Below the pieces are notes generated by a model. It was given only the letters and a program-made list of their open reading frames with translations, was not told the DNA's origin and did not search any database. Below are positions 18,438 to 27,813 of a stretch of DNA of 64,000 bases, piece after piece. Positions within the stretch are counted from its first letter, which is position 1, and each line of letters starts with the position of its first letter. The DNA is taken from assembly GCF_000814765.1 (NCBI RefSeq), contig NZ_JWIC01000001.1:231001-295000 (forward strand). Reading direction: 5' to 3'. Origin of the DNA: Pseudoalteromonas luteoviolacea. GTDB lineage: Bacteria > Pseudomonadota > Gammaproteobacteria > Enterobacterales > Alteromonadaceae. Both the position numbers and the translations under genes were made by a program.

Positions 18438-18800
18438 ATGAAAAAGATTTTAGCTGTGGATGATTCTGCTTCAATGCGACAAATGGTTGGATTTACTCTT
18501 AAAAAAGCAGGGTTTGACGTCACAGAAGCAAAGGACGGGAGTGAGGCATTAAATCTGGCCAAGCAGCAGGGGTTCGATGCTGTGATATCCGATGTGAACA
18601 TGCCTGTGATGGATGGGATCACACTAATTAGAGAGCTGCGCAACCTACCAAATTACAAATTCACGCCGTTACTGATGCTAACGACGGAGTCTGGATTGGA
18701 CAAAAAAAGTGAAGGCAAAGCCGCAGGTGCAACAGGCTGGATCGTAAAGCCTTTTAATCCGGATCAATTATTAGCTGTATTGAAGAAAGTCATCCGCTAG
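18438..18800 (+). CDS. cheY: CheY-type single-domain response regulator
   Basis: The 120-residue receiver has the acidic pair Asp8-Asp9 and the phosphoacceptor Asp52 in SDVNMPVMDG. The switch Thr lies in MLTTES and the Lys in VKPFNP. It has no output domain, so it acts by protein contact. The start ATG is preceded by AAGAGGTC. It lies between the STAS gene and cheA and is the natural phosphate acceptor for that CheA. Flagellar motor control is not certain, because the cluster contains no flagellar genes. Confidence 0.95.
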   Translation: MKKILAVDDSASMRQMVGFTLKKAGFDVTEAKDGSEALNLAKQQGFDAVISDVNMPVMDGITLIRELRNLPNYKFTPLLMLTTESGLDKKSEGKAAGATGWIVKPFNPDQLLAVLKKVIR

Positions 18801-18818
18801 TACCAACGAGGTATAGGC

Positions 18819-20954
18819 ATGAGCATAGATTTAAGCCAGTTTTTCGATGTGTTCTTTGAAGAAAGCTTTGAAGGTCTGGATGCAATGGAAGCTGAGCTTC
18901 TAAATCTAGAACCGGGCAAAGAAGATTCTGAGACCATAAATACAATTTTTAGAGCAGCCCACTCAATAAAAGGCGGCAGTGGTACGTTTGGGTTTGTGTC
19001 TGTGTCAGACTTTACTCATGTTCTTGAAACATTGTTGGATCAAATCCGTGATGGACAAAGAGTACTCACTGCAGAGCATGTCAATTTGTTGCTCAAATCA
19101 GTTGACTGTGTTCGTGGCTTGTTGGGGGCATTACAAGCAGAAGAAGAGCCTGACTTAAGTGAGTCTAATGAGCTCAAAGCACGATTTGAAGCAATACTCG
19201 GTGGTGAATCTTCAGAGCCTACGGGGACTGAAGAGAATGAAGTTGTTTCAGAAGCACAGCAAAGTACCACCTACCAAATAGATTTCAAACCAGAACCGCA
19301 CTTATTTAAAACTGGCAATGAACCGCTTTACATGTTTTCAGAGCTGGCTGAATTAGGGCAATTGGAGGTCAGTGCATTCCATGACGGTATCCCTGACTTT
19401 TTAGAGTTCGACCCCGAAGACTGTTTTTTACATTGGCGTTTCTTTTTAACGACGACTAAGCCCGAACCTTGTATTTCGGAAATATTTGAGTGGGTTGAAG
19501 ATGATGCGGATATTAAAATTGAAGCATGCGGTGGACTGTTCGAAGATGATACGTTGGATGCCCAAGATACGTCTGCTGAACCTATCAGTAACCAACCAGA
19601 ACAACCTGTTGTTGAAACACCAGCAAACACCAGTGCACAAGCAGAAGAAAACCTTGCTGCAGTACAGAAAAAAGTAGAATCAGTTAAAACCAGTAAAGCG
19701 GAAAGCCGAAAGGCTAATGACTCGACAGCGACCTCTATTCGCGTTGGGATAGATAAAGTTGACTCATTAATCAATATGGTTGGTGAACTGGTGATAACAC
19801 AGGCGATGTTGAGTCAAATTGGTGACCAAGAAATTACGGAGTCGAGCATTGCCGCATTGCAAGAAGGCTTAACTCAACTTGCTCACAATACGCGAGATTT
19901 GCAAGAAAATGTCATGCGAATTCGCATGCTGCCTATCAGTTTTGTATTTAGTCGTTTTCCTAGGCTAGTCAGAGATACATCTCAAAAACTCAATAAACAA
20001 GTCGAACTTAAATTGGTTGGTGAGCAAACCGAACTAGATAAAACGGTCATGGAAAAGCTCTCGGATCCCATGGTGCACCTTGTAAGAAACTCATTAGATC
20101 ATGGGTTGGAGACCCCAGAGGAGCGAATTGCCAATGGTAAGGACCCTGTCGGAACAGTGACACTTAACGCTTTCCATCAAGGTGGCAATATCGTGATCGA
20201 AATTATGGATGATGGCAAAGGCCTGGACACTGAAAAAATTCGCAGTAAGGCGATAGCCAATGGCCTGATCAATGAGGCAGATGATCTTAGTGTTGAAGAG
20301 GTCAATGAGCTTATCTTTATGCCGGGTTTCTCCACGGCAGACAGTGTTAGTGATATCTCGGGTCGTGGTGTGGGCATGGATGTAGTGAGAAGAAATATCC
20401 AAGCGCTAAATGGCTCGGTAGAGGTGACTTCAAAGCAAGGGGTTGGCTCCACATTCACCATTCGATTACCACTTACTTTGGCTATTCTTGATGGGCAACT
20501 CGTGCAAGTAGCCACGCACACCTACATCATTCCACTGATATCTATTGTGGAGTCGTTACAAATTGATATTTCTAAAGTCAGTAAAGTGGGTAAAGGGTTA
20601 GAGGTACTGCGCCTGCGTGATGAATATATACCGATATTGCGACTTTACGATATTTTTAGCCACCAAGGTGCGCGAGAAGAACTCGATAAAACACTGCTGG
20701 TCGTTGTGGAAAGCGATAACTACAAAATAGGGTTATTGGTTGATGATTTATTAGCCCAGCAGCAAGTCGTTATCAAGAGCTTAGAAGCGAATTATCAAAA
20801 GGTGGATGGCATTTCCGGGGCGACTATTTTAGGTGATGGTACGGTGTCGTTGATCATTGATATTAGTGGACTGATTAAATTGAGCGGTTTACGTAGGCCA
20901 GGATCAACTGAGCTATTGGTCGATTTGAAAGGTGAGGAGGCTGAGCCAGCATGA
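18819..20954 (+). CDS. cheA: Chemotaxis histidine kinase CheA
   Basis: The 711-residue kinase has an N-terminal HPt domain with phospho-site His48 in AAHSIKGGSGTFG. An acidic linker follows. A central domain at about residues 148-235 (STTYQIDFKPEPHLF, LGQLEVSAF, FDPEDCFLHWRFFLTT) replaces the classical P2. The dimerisation helices are IDKVDSLINMVGELVITQAM. The ATPase domain has an N box (HLVRNSLDHGLE) and G boxes (DDGKGLD, GRGVGMDVV). A C-terminal CheW-like domain completes it. It overlaps cheW by four bases. Confidence 0.97.
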   Translation: MSIDLSQFFDVFFEESFEGLDAMEAELLNLEPGKEDSETINTIFRAAHSIKGGSGTFGFVSVSDFTHVLETLLDQIRDGQRVLTAEHVNLLLKSVDCVRGLLGALQAEEEPDLSESNELKARFEAILGGESSEPTGTEENEVVSEAQQSTTYQIDFKPEPHLFKTGNEPLYMFSELAELGQLEVSAFHDGIPDFLEFDPEDCFLHWRFFLTTTKPEPCISEIFEWVEDDADIKIEACGGLFEDDTLDAQDTSAEPISNQPEQPVVETPANTSAQAEENLAAVQKKVESVKTSKAESRKANDSTATSIRVGIDKVDSLINMVGELVITQAMLSQIGDQEITESSIAALQEGLTQLAHNTRDLQENVMRIRMLPISFVFSRFPRLVRDTSQKLNKQVELKLVGEQTELDKTVMEKLSDPMVHLVRNSLDHGLETPEERIANGKDPVGTVTLNAFHQGGNIVIEIMDDGKGLDTEKIRSKAIANGLINEADDLSVEEVNELIFMPGFSTADSVSDISGRGVGMDVVRRNIQALNGSVEVTSKQGVGSTFTIRLPLTLAILDGQLVQVATHTYIIPLISIVESLQIDISKVSKVGKGLEVLRLRDEYIPILRLYDIFSHQGAREELDKTLLVVVESDNYKIGLLVDDLLAQQQVVIKSLEANYQKVDGISGATILGDGTVSLIIDISGLIKLSGLRRPGSTELLVDLKGEEAEPA

Positions 20955-21457
20955 TTGATCAAGTTGAAGTAAATCAGCAGCTGATGTTTGACGGTGAGTC
21001 GGATGAGAAGCAGTTCTTAACCTTTATGATGCACGACGAAGAATATGGCATGGATATTTTAGCAGTTCAGGAAATTAGGGGGTGGGAACCTGTTACCACA
21101 ATTCCTAACTCGCCTAACTTTGTGAGAGGTGCAATGAACCTGCGAGGCACAATCGTCCCAATTATTGATTTGCGTATGCGCTTTGGCATCAGTGCGATTG
21201 ACTATGGTCCACTGACCGTGGTGATTGTGGTGTCAGTGCAAATAAAAGAGCAGCAAAAAATTATGGGGCTAGTAGTGGATGCCGTATCAGATGTCTACAG
21301 CATTGCTGAGGAAAAAGCGAAAGATGTACCTGATTTTCAGGATTCTGATAACGCTTATTTTGTTCATGGGCTAGTAAATGTAGGTCAAAAAATGGTTGTG
21401 CTTTTAAATCTAGAAAAGGTCTTAGATTTGAGTGATAAAAGTGGGCTCAAAGGCTAA
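20951..21457 (+). CDS. cheW: Chemotaxis coupling protein CheW
   Basis: CheW links receptors to CheA. The 168-residue protein has the CheW fold signatures LTFMMHDEEYGMDILAVQEI, the FVRGAMNLRGTIVPIIDLR strand-loop-strand, and a C-terminal LNLEKVLDL. The start ATG overlaps the cheA stop (ATGA), and the receptor gene follows 12 bases after the stop. Confidence 0.96.
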   Translation: MIDQVEVNQQLMFDGESDEKQFLTFMMHDEEYGMDILAVQEIRGWEPVTTIPNSPNFVRGAMNLRGTIVPIIDLRMRFGISAIDYGPLTVVIVVSVQIKEQQKIMGLVVDAVSDVYSIAEEKAKDVPDFQDSDNAYFVHGLVNVGQKMVVLLNLEKVLDLSDKSGLKG

Positions 21458-21469
21458 TTGGGGGTTGAA

Positions 21470-24199
21470 ATGAGCGAACAGAGTATCCAAAGCAGTATTA
21501 ATAACAAGATTCTAGTAGCAGGCATTATTCTGGTTATTAGTGTCATTGTTGGTGCTCAGCTAGGGTTAGCTGAATCAGAGCAAATACGGATGATATCATT
21601 TGCGGTTCCATTGCTGGGGACGATCGTTGCCTTAACCTTTTTGAAACATGGTTTGTCACCACTATCAGAGCAGCTTGTTGCCGTCTATTCAGCACTCCCA
21701 TATATAGCCGTGAGTAACCGTGAACGGTTTGAACAATTAGACCTATCAGGGTTTCCGCAACTTTACCGCGTCTTATCACAAGGTGAAGTAAATGAAGATG
21801 AGCACGTTGACGATCATACTGAAAGTTTGCTGTTGGCGCTTAAAGGCTGCCAAGCCAATATTATGGTTGCAGATGGTGACTTAAACATTGTGTATATGAA
21901 TGACTCAGTCACAACTATGCTCAGGCAAAATGAGCATCAATTACGTAAAGAATTGCCGAGCTTTAACGTGGCTACAACCATTGGTACAAACATCGATATG
22001 TTTCATGCTAATCCTAGCCATCAACGTAATTTACTGGCCAATTTACGCGATGTATATAAAACCCAAATTACTGTGTCTGGGTTGACCTTTGATTTGATTG
22101 CAACACCTGTGTTTAACGGTAATAACGAGCGTATAGCGACATTAGTTGAGTGGAAAGACCTCACTGAGCAGCTCGCCTTTGAGCAAAGCCAAAAAGCGGA
22201 AGCGCAAAGAAATGCCCGCATATCAAGTGCATTGAATGTGTGTCAAGCAAACGTGATGTTAGCAGATGATGATTACAACATCGTTTATGCCAATGAGTCT
22301 GTGATACGCATGTTGAGAAAGAATCAATCGCGCCTTCAAGAAGCTTTGCCTCGCCTAAATGTGGATGCATTGATAGGCCAAAATATAGATATATTCCACG
22401 TTAACCCGAGTCATCAAAGAAACTTGTTAGCCAATATGACCGAGACTTATAAAACTAACATTGAAGTGGCCGGGTTTACCTTTGGCTTAATCGCCACACC
22501 GGTGCAAGACAGTAATGGAAATCGTCTAGGCACAGTCGTTGAGTGGGAAGATAAAACAGAGCGTTTGGCGCAAGAGCGCGAAGAAAGAAAAGCCGCAAAT
22601 GAAAACCTGCGAGTAAGACGGGCATTGGATAACGTTGCGACGAACACCATGATCGCAGATGGTCATTTTAATATTGTTTATATGAATGATGCGGTCACGA
22701 CCATGATGAAAAATGCGGAGCGTGATATACGCCAAGACCTCCCCAACTTTGACTGTGCCAAACTTATGGGCGCGAATATTGATGTATTCCATAAAAACCC
22801 AGCACACCAACGTAATATGGTCACTAACCTGACAGAAACGTATAAGACGGAAATTAAAGTAGGAGGGCGTACTTTTGGGTTGGTTGCTAATCCAATCGTG
22901 AGTGCGGAAGGTGACCGCATTGGTACGGTTGTTGAGTGGGAAGACCGCACTGATGAAGTGGCGATTGAGCTTGAAGTGAATGAACTGGTTGAGTCAGCAC
23001 GTGACGGTAATCTGGCTGTTCGTCTTAACGAGAATGATAAACAGGGTTTTTATCTCAGATTAGCAAAAGGATTGAATGGTTTAGTGTCTCTGGTTGACGA
23101 CGCAGTTTCAGATACCGTGAATATGTTAGATGCGTTAGCCAATGGTGATTTGACGCAAAGAATTAATGCAGATTACAACGGGGCGTTTGATAAGTTGAAA
23201 CAGGACGCCAATACAACAGCAGACAAACTGACAGAAGTATTGAACCGGATCAGCTCATCAGCAGCGATGGTTGCAAGTGGCGCTGAGGAAATATCTCAGG
23301 GCAATGCGGATCTAAGTCAAAGAACCGAAGAGCAGGCATCTTCACTGGAAGAAACGGCTTCGAGTATGGAAGAAATGACCAGCACCGTTAGGCAAAATGC
23401 AGATAATGCAAAAGTAGCCAACGAGTTAGCTGCTGAGACAAGTGAAAAGGCGGCGACGGGGGGCGAAGTTGTTAACCGTGCCGTGGCCAGTATGTCAGAA
23501 ATCAATGAATCGAGTAAAAAGATAGCTGACATCATCAGTGTGATTGATGAGATTGCATTCCAAACTAACTTACTGGCATTAAATGCTGCGGTCGAGGCGG
23601 CAAGAGCGGGTGAACAAGGGCGTGGCTTTGCCGTGGTTGCTGGTGAAGTCAGAAATTTAGCACAGCGCTCTGCCGGGGCTGCCAAAGAGATCAAAGACTT
23701 GATCAGAGACAGTGTCGGTAAAGTTGAAGATGGCACATTATTGGTGAATGAGTCGGGCGCAACTTTGAAAGAGATCGTTGCTGCAGTTAAGCGGGTAACA
23801 GAGATGATATCTGATATCGCTGAGGCTTCAGAAGAGCAAAGCTCTGGTATTGAGCAAGTGAACAAAGCGGTTTCGCAAATGGATGAAATGACCCAGCAAA
23901 ATGCGGCATTGGTAGAGCAGGCGTCTGCAGCTGGTGAGTCTATGGCGGAGCAAGCGAATGATATGCGCAGACTGTTAAACTTCTTTAATGTCGGTGATTC
24001 AGGTTCACACAGTTCAGCACCTCAGGTGACAAGTGTACCCACAGAGCGGCTTACTACCCCTCCAAAAGCGCCAAATCACAACAATGGGAATAGGCAATTG
24101 AACAACACTTCTTCGGGAGCAACAGCAGATATATCTCAGCGAGTACCTGAGCCTGCAAACCGATTTGCTGATGACTCGGAAGAGTGGGAAGAGTTTTAA
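21470..24199 (+). CDS. Methyl-accepting chemotaxis protein with three tandem PAS domains and a CheR-docking C-terminus
   Basis: I use the ATG at 21470 (GGGG upstream); an in-frame TTG at 21458 would add four residues. The 909-residue receptor starts with two adjacent membrane helices (about residues 15-50) and has no large periplasmic domain. Three closely similar PAS domains follow at about 120-235, 254-365 and 384-495. Each has VYxN(D/E)xV near its start, an FHxNPxHQRN helix and a VVEWxD/LVEWxD end. A HAMP-like region follows, then the signalling hairpin with the conserved tip ([21 protein letters not shown] split at its centre). The protein ends EEWEEF, which fits the xWxxF pentapeptide tether for CheR/CheB. 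The signal is probably cytoplasmic; an Aer2-like gas or redox cofactor is possible but unproved. Confidence 0.93.
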   Translation: MSEQSIQSSINNKILVAGIILVISVIVGAQLGLAESEQIRMISFAVPLLGTIVALTFLKHGLSPLSEQLVAVYSALPYIAVSNRERFEQLDLSGFPQLYRVLSQGEVNEDEHVDDHTESLLLALKGCQANIMVADGDLNIVYMNDSVTTMLRQNEHQLRKELPSFNVATTIGTNIDMFHANPSHQRNLLANLRDVYKTQITVSGLTFDLIATPVFNGNNERIATLVEWKDLTEQLAFEQSQKAEAQRNARISSALNVCQANVMLADDDYNIVYANESVIRMLRKNQSRLQEALPRLNVDALIGQNIDIFHVNPSHQRNLLANMTETYKTNIEVAGFTFGLIATPVQDSNGNRLGTVVEWEDKTERLAQEREERKAANENLRVRRALDNVATNTMIADGHFNIVYMNDAVTTMMKNAERDIRQDLPNFDCAKLMGANIDVFHKNPAHQRNMVTNLTETYKTEIKVGGRTFGLVANPIVSAEGDRIGTVVEWEDRTDEVAIELEVNELVESARDGNLAVRLNENDKQGFYLRLAKGLNGLVSLVDDAVSDTVNMLDALANGDLTQRINADYNGAFDKLKQDANTTADKLTEVLNRISSSAAMVASGAEEISQGNADLSQRTEEQASSLEETASSMEEMTSTVRQNADNAKVANELAAETSEKAATGGEVVNRAVASMSEINESSKKIADIISVIDEIAFQTNLLALNAAVEAARAGEQGRGFAVVAGEVRNLAQRSAGAAKEIKDLIRDSVGKVEDGTLLVNESGATLKEIVAAVKRVTEMISDIAEASEEQSSGIEQVNKAVSQMDEMTQQNAALVEQASAAGESMAEQANDMRRLLNFFNVGDSGSHSSAPQVTSVPTERLTTPPKAPNHNNGNRQLNNTSSGATADISQRVPEPANRFADDSEEWEEF

Positions 24200-24212
24200 C
24201 AGCACCCTAACT

Positions 24213-24237
24213 GAGTGCCCTAAAAACGTGGGCACTC
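24213..24237 (+). terminator. Hairpin after the receptor gene (attenuator or weak terminator)
   Basis: GAGTGCCC at 24213-24220 pairs with GGGCACTC at 24230-24237 around a nine-base loop. There is no T-run, so it may be an RNA processing or stabilising element between the receptor gene and cheR rather than a full terminator. Confidence 0.5.
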
Positions 24238-24296
24238 TGATAGATATGGATATTTAGCCGTAGTCAATCAACATACGATTAAAGCTTTGTGAGCAT

Positions 24297-25121
24297 ATGA
24301 AAGAGTTTCCATTCACTGACACGGATTTTCAGAAAGTGTCTGAAAAAGTATATAGCGCATGTGGCATTGTGTTAGGACCGCACAAGCGTGAAATGGTGTA
24401 TTCACGATTAGCCAGAAGAATTAGGGCTAACGGGTTAAGTAACTTTGAAGATTATCTCGCATTTTTAGATAGCAGCAGTGAGCAAGAGTTCAGTCATTTT
24501 ATCAATGCGATAACGACAAACCTGACTTCTTTTTTTAGAGAGTCACATCATTTTGATTATCTGAAGAACAAACTGATCCCTAAAATTAAAGAAGACAATC
24601 GGCACTCAAGACGAGTCCGCGTTTGGTCCGCAGGGTGCTCTACGGGTGAAGAGCCTTACAGTATTGCGATGACTGTCGCGGGAGAGTTTCCAAGTGATTG
24701 GGACGTGAAAGTCTTAGCGACTGACTTGGACTCCAATGTCCTGCAAAAGGCATCGCAAGGCATTTATAGCAGTCAATCCGTGACAGGGTTAGACGACGGA
24801 CATTTAAGAAAATGGTTTTTAAAAAGTAGTGACGGTAGCCAATATCGCGTTAAAGATCAGTTGAAGAATCTGATTTTTTTTAAGCGTTTAAACTTATTGG
24901 AACCTTGGCCAATGCGAGGGCCCTTTGATCTGATCTTTTGCAGAAACGTATTAATTTATTTCGATAAAGAGACAAAAGATACATTGTTTGATGGTTACCA
25001 CCGGATGCTTGAACCTACTCACGGGCACTTATTTATTGGTCATTCTGAAACCATGAGTAAAGAGCGCAGTGATTTCAAGAATTTAGGCAAAACTATGTAT
25101 AAGAGGATAGATGCAGCATGA
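24297..25121 (+). CDS. cheR: Chemotaxis protein methyltransferase CheR
   Basis: CheR methylates receptor glutamates with S-adenosylmethionine. The 274-residue protein has the all-helical N-terminal domain (HKREMVYSRLARRIRANGL) and the Rossmann domain. The latter carries the family motif WSAGCSTGEEPYSIAM near residues 108-123 and FDLIFCRNVLIYF. It lacks a TPR extension. The beta-subdomain that binds the receptor pentapeptide should be present, which fits the EWEEF end of the neighbouring receptor. It overlaps cheD by four bases. Confidence 0.96.
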   Translation: MKEFPFTDTDFQKVSEKVYSACGIVLGPHKREMVYSRLARRIRANGLSNFEDYLAFLDSSSEQEFSHFINAITTNLTSFFRESHHFDYLKNKLIPKIKEDNRHSRRVRVWSAGCSTGEEPYSIAMTVAGEFPSDWDVKVLATDLDSNVLQKASQGIYSSQSVTGLDDGHLRKWFLKSSDGSQYRVKDQLKNLIFFKRLNLLEPWPMRGPFDLIFCRNVLIYFDKETKDTLFDGYHRMLEPTHGHLFIGHSETMSKERSDFKNLGKTMYKRIDAA

Positions 25122-25741
25122 ACCACTTTAGGCCGGTGATCAGGGGCTTTGAGCACGTTAAGCGGTTTTGGGATGCTGGACGCAATAAGGTTGTGGCCAA
25201 AGTCTTACCGGGCGAGTTTTATGTATCTAAGAATGATGAACTTATCTCCACAGTACTCGGGTCGTGCATCGCCGCATGTGTTTATGATGAAAAGCTCGGG
25301 ATTGGAGGCATGAACCATTTTATGTTACCAGGCGCGCAAAAAATGAAGGATGTGACCAATGTTCACTCTGATGATTTTAACTGTCGTTATGGCAACTGGG
25401 CAATGGAGTTCTTGATTAACGAAGTGCTCAAAAATGGCGCCAGTCGTTCCAATCTTAAAGTGAAGCTCTTTGGTGGCGGCAAAATTATCAGTGCGATGAC
25501 AGATATTGGCGTGGGCAATATTCGATTTGCACAAGCCTACGTAGAGGAAGAAAATCTCGAGTTGGTTTCTCACGATGTTGGCGGGCCATGGCCGAGGAAA
25601 GTTGTGTTTCACCCTCAGTCAGGGACCGCTAAAGTCAAAAAACTGAGACAAATGCATAACGATACGATTGAGAAACGAGAGGTTAAATACTTGCATGATA
25701 TCGAAGCGCAGGATGCCACGACCGATATCGAGCTATTTTAG
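25118..25741 (+). CDS. cheD: Chemoreceptor glutamine deamidase CheD
   Basis: CheD deamidates receptor glutamines to glutamates and can interact with CheC-like or CheY partners. The 207-residue protein has the catalytic Cys in LGSCIAACVYD, the His in GGMNHFMLPG and the LKVKLFGGGKII strand. An N-terminal extension of about 40 residues precedes the domain. Its presence, with cheR and cheB, makes this a complete adaptation module. Confidence 0.94.
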   Translation: MNHFRPVIRGFEHVKRFWDAGRNKVVAKVLPGEFYVSKNDELISTVLGSCIAACVYDEKLGIGGMNHFMLPGAQKMKDVTNVHSDDFNCRYGNWAMEFLINEVLKNGASRSNLKVKLFGGGKIISAMTDIGVGNIRFAQAYVEEENLELVSHDVGGPWPRKVVFHPQSGTAKVKKLRQMHNDTIEKREVKYLHDIEAQDATTDIELF

Positions 25742-25752
25742 AGTAAGTTGCA

Positions 25753-26784
25753 ATGATAAAGGTTTTGATAGTAGACGACTCCCCTTTGCTTAGAGCGGTT
25801 TTAAAAGCGGTTCTGGAGCAGGCGGGAGATATTGAGGTGGTCGGGGCCGCAAAAGATCCGTACGAGGCCAGAGATATGATTAAAGCACTTCAACCTGATG
25901 TGCTGACGCTCGATATCGAAATGCCTAAAATGGATGGGCTAAGTTTTTTGAAAAACTTAATGCGTTTGAGACCCATGCCCGTTGTGATGTTGTCTACGCT
26001 AACGCAAAAAGGGTCACCTGAAACATTGGAAGCGTTAGAGGTGGGGGCGGTCGATTTTATTGCTAAGCCGATGTCTAATGTTGCGGAGCAATTAGAAGCA
26101 TACGCAGACGTACTTTACCAAAAAATACGCACAGCCAGCCGAGCTCGAGTGAGGGCATTTAAAGCGGATAAGCAAACAGGCGCAAGATCTGCACTGGCCG
26201 CGGGGAAGAAATTTCAATTACGTAGCGTGATGGCGATCGGGGCGTCCACAGGCGGCACTGAGGCGTTGCGTGAAGTATTGACAAAACTACCAAGTAATTG
26301 TCCTCCTGTGGTGATTACGCAGCACATTCCGCCTGTATTCAGCACTTCATTTGCACTTCGTATGGATAAATGCTGTGAGGTAAGTGTGAAAGAGGCTGAA
26401 GATGGTGATGAGCTCGGGGCAGGCAAAGTGTTTATTGCGCCGGGTGACAGGCATTTATTAATCGTCCAAAAAGGGACTAAGCTGATTTGCCAACTGAGTG
26501 ATAGTGAAAAAGTGAATCGTCATAAACCCGCAGTCGATGTGCTGTTTGACTCTCTAATTCCCGTCGCAAAAAATGTACACGCGGCTTTATTAACGGGAAT
26601 GGGATCGGACGGTGCGCAGGGGTTATTGCGTTTAAAAGAAGCTGGGGCGAGCACATTTGCTCAGGATGAGGCGTCATGTGTGGTGTGGGGCATGCCTCGC
26701 GCAGCCGTAGAGCTCAATGCGGCAAATAAAGTGGTTTCTTTAGATGCCATGGCAAAAGCGTTATTGGACTCCGCGAGCAGTTAG
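25753..26784 (+). CDS. cheB: Chemotaxis response regulator / protein-glutamate methylesterase CheB
   Basis: CheB removes methyl groups from receptors when phosphorylated by CheA. The 343-residue protein has a receiver domain with Asp54 in LTLDIEMPKMDG. A linker precedes the esterase domain with the triad motifs GASTGGTEA (Ser), ITQHIP (His) and GMGSDGAQG (Asp). It ends the chemosensory cluster and abuts the convergent deacetylase gene with no spacer. Confidence 0.97.
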   Translation: MIKVLIVDDSPLLRAVLKAVLEQAGDIEVVGAAKDPYEARDMIKALQPDVLTLDIEMPKMDGLSFLKNLMRLRPMPVVMLSTLTQKGSPETLEALEVGAVDFIAKPMSNVAEQLEAYADVLYQKIRTASRARVRAFKADKQTGARSALAAGKKFQLRSVMAIGASTGGTEALREVLTKLPSNCPPVVITQHIPPVFSTSFALRMDKCCEVSVKEAEDGDELGAGKVFIAPGDRHLLIVQKGTKLICQLSDSEKVNRHKPAVDVLFDSLIPVAKNVHAALLTGMGSDGAQGLLRLKEAGASTFAQDEASCVVWGMPRAAVELNAANKVVSLDAMAKALLDSASS

Positions 26785-27813
26785 TTACTGCACTTTTTGG
26801 ACTACCCAAGGCTGAGAAAACCAATGAAAGCGGCCCTTGTGTGTTTTTGATGGCGCAGTACAGTTATATCTTGAACGGCCAGTAGGTAAGGGCTCGGGTG
26901 TCGTCACAGTGACCGTCTTTTCCCCAGTCCAAGTTAGTGTCGCACGGCCAATACCAGACACAAAACATGCCAATTGACCTTGGCTAAAATCCATGGTGTT
27001 AAAAGAGAGCGTAAAAGACGGCGTTCTGTGTGTGGTGACAGAATTGTTGTAAGTCAGTGTGTCTATATCAAAGGGAATAGAGTTGATTTTGACTTTTAGC
27101 GTTTTTAAATTGCTGTAAATACCAGAAGATGGGAATCGCGGCACCCGTGTGAAATCCGTTGTTGGACCTACCGCCCCAGAATGCTGGCCAATCCCGATTA
27201 ACCCCAATTTTTTAACCAATTCTTGTAATGAGGTATCAAACTCACCATAAGGATAGGCAATATATGGATAATTGTGTCCAATTTCAGCGTTGATCCGTTG
27301 TTGAGACCATGTCAGATCATGACTTATGCGCTGTTGCCACTGTGATTCGGATTCACCTTTTTTACGTAGGTGTAGGTAATCATGTTTGGCGCTATGGTTG
27401 GCAATAATAGCCCCACGTTTGGATAAGGCTCTGAGCTCATCCCAAGTCATGACATAGCTTTGTCCTTCATCAATTAATTGCGGGTTGACGAAGATAGTAT
27501 ATGGGAAGTTATAAGCCTCCAATAACGGCGCTGCGGCTTCAATATTATTGTCGTAGCCATCGTCAAAGGTAATTGCAACAGTATTCATTGGCAGAGACTT
27601 GCCTTGCTGCAGAGTATCAATAAAGTCGTTGAGCGCGATCACGTTGTAATTGCCTTGTTTCAAAAATTCTAAGTGAGACTTGAATGTGTCTTCACTGACA
27701 CTGGTGACGGGGGGGAGTTTCTCACTGACGTGATGATACTGTAATATAGTCGCACTGTGTGCTTGAGCACTGGCTAAACCAAAAAATAGAACTAAATTAT
27801 GAAGCTTTTTCAT
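26785..27813 (-). CDS. Secreted polysaccharide deacetylase with C-terminal beta domain
   Basis: The 342-residue protein starts KKLHNLVLFFGLASAQAHSA, a signal peptide. It contains the NodB metal site: AITFDDGYDNN (Asp-Asp), NHSAKHDYLHL (His pair) and a YPYGEFD motif. The last 110 residues look like a beta-sandwich attached to the catalytic domain (FTLSFNTMDFSQGQLACF). The likely substrate is an N-acetylated or O-acetylated envelope or exopolysaccharide. I use the ATG at 27813; an upstream in-frame start at 27834 would overlap the divergent exporter even more. Its 5' end overlaps the start of the MATE gene by 15 bases. Confidence 0.85.
   Translation of the reverse strand: MKKLHNLVLFFGLASAQAHSATILQYHHVSEKLPPVTSVSEDTFKSHLEFLKQGNYNVIALNDFIDTLQQGKSLPMNTVAITFDDGYDNNIEAAAPLLEAYNFPYTIFVNPQLIDEGQSYVMTWDELRALSKRGAIIANHSAKHDYLHLRKKGESESQWQQRISHDLTWSQQRINAEIGHNYPYIAYPYGEFDTSLQELVKKLGLIGIGQHSGAVGPTTDFTRVPRFPSSGIYSNLKTLKVKINSIPFDIDTLTYNNSVTTHRTPSFTLSFNTMDFSQGQLACFVSGIGRATLTWTGEKTVTVTTPEPLPTGRSRYNCTAPSKTHKGRFHWFSQPWVVQKVQ

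Noticed and set aside
23317..23865. 182-codon minus-strand frame opposite the receptor signalling domain
   Set aside because: Composition mirrors the conserved helical hairpin on the other strand; no ribosome binding site or family match.
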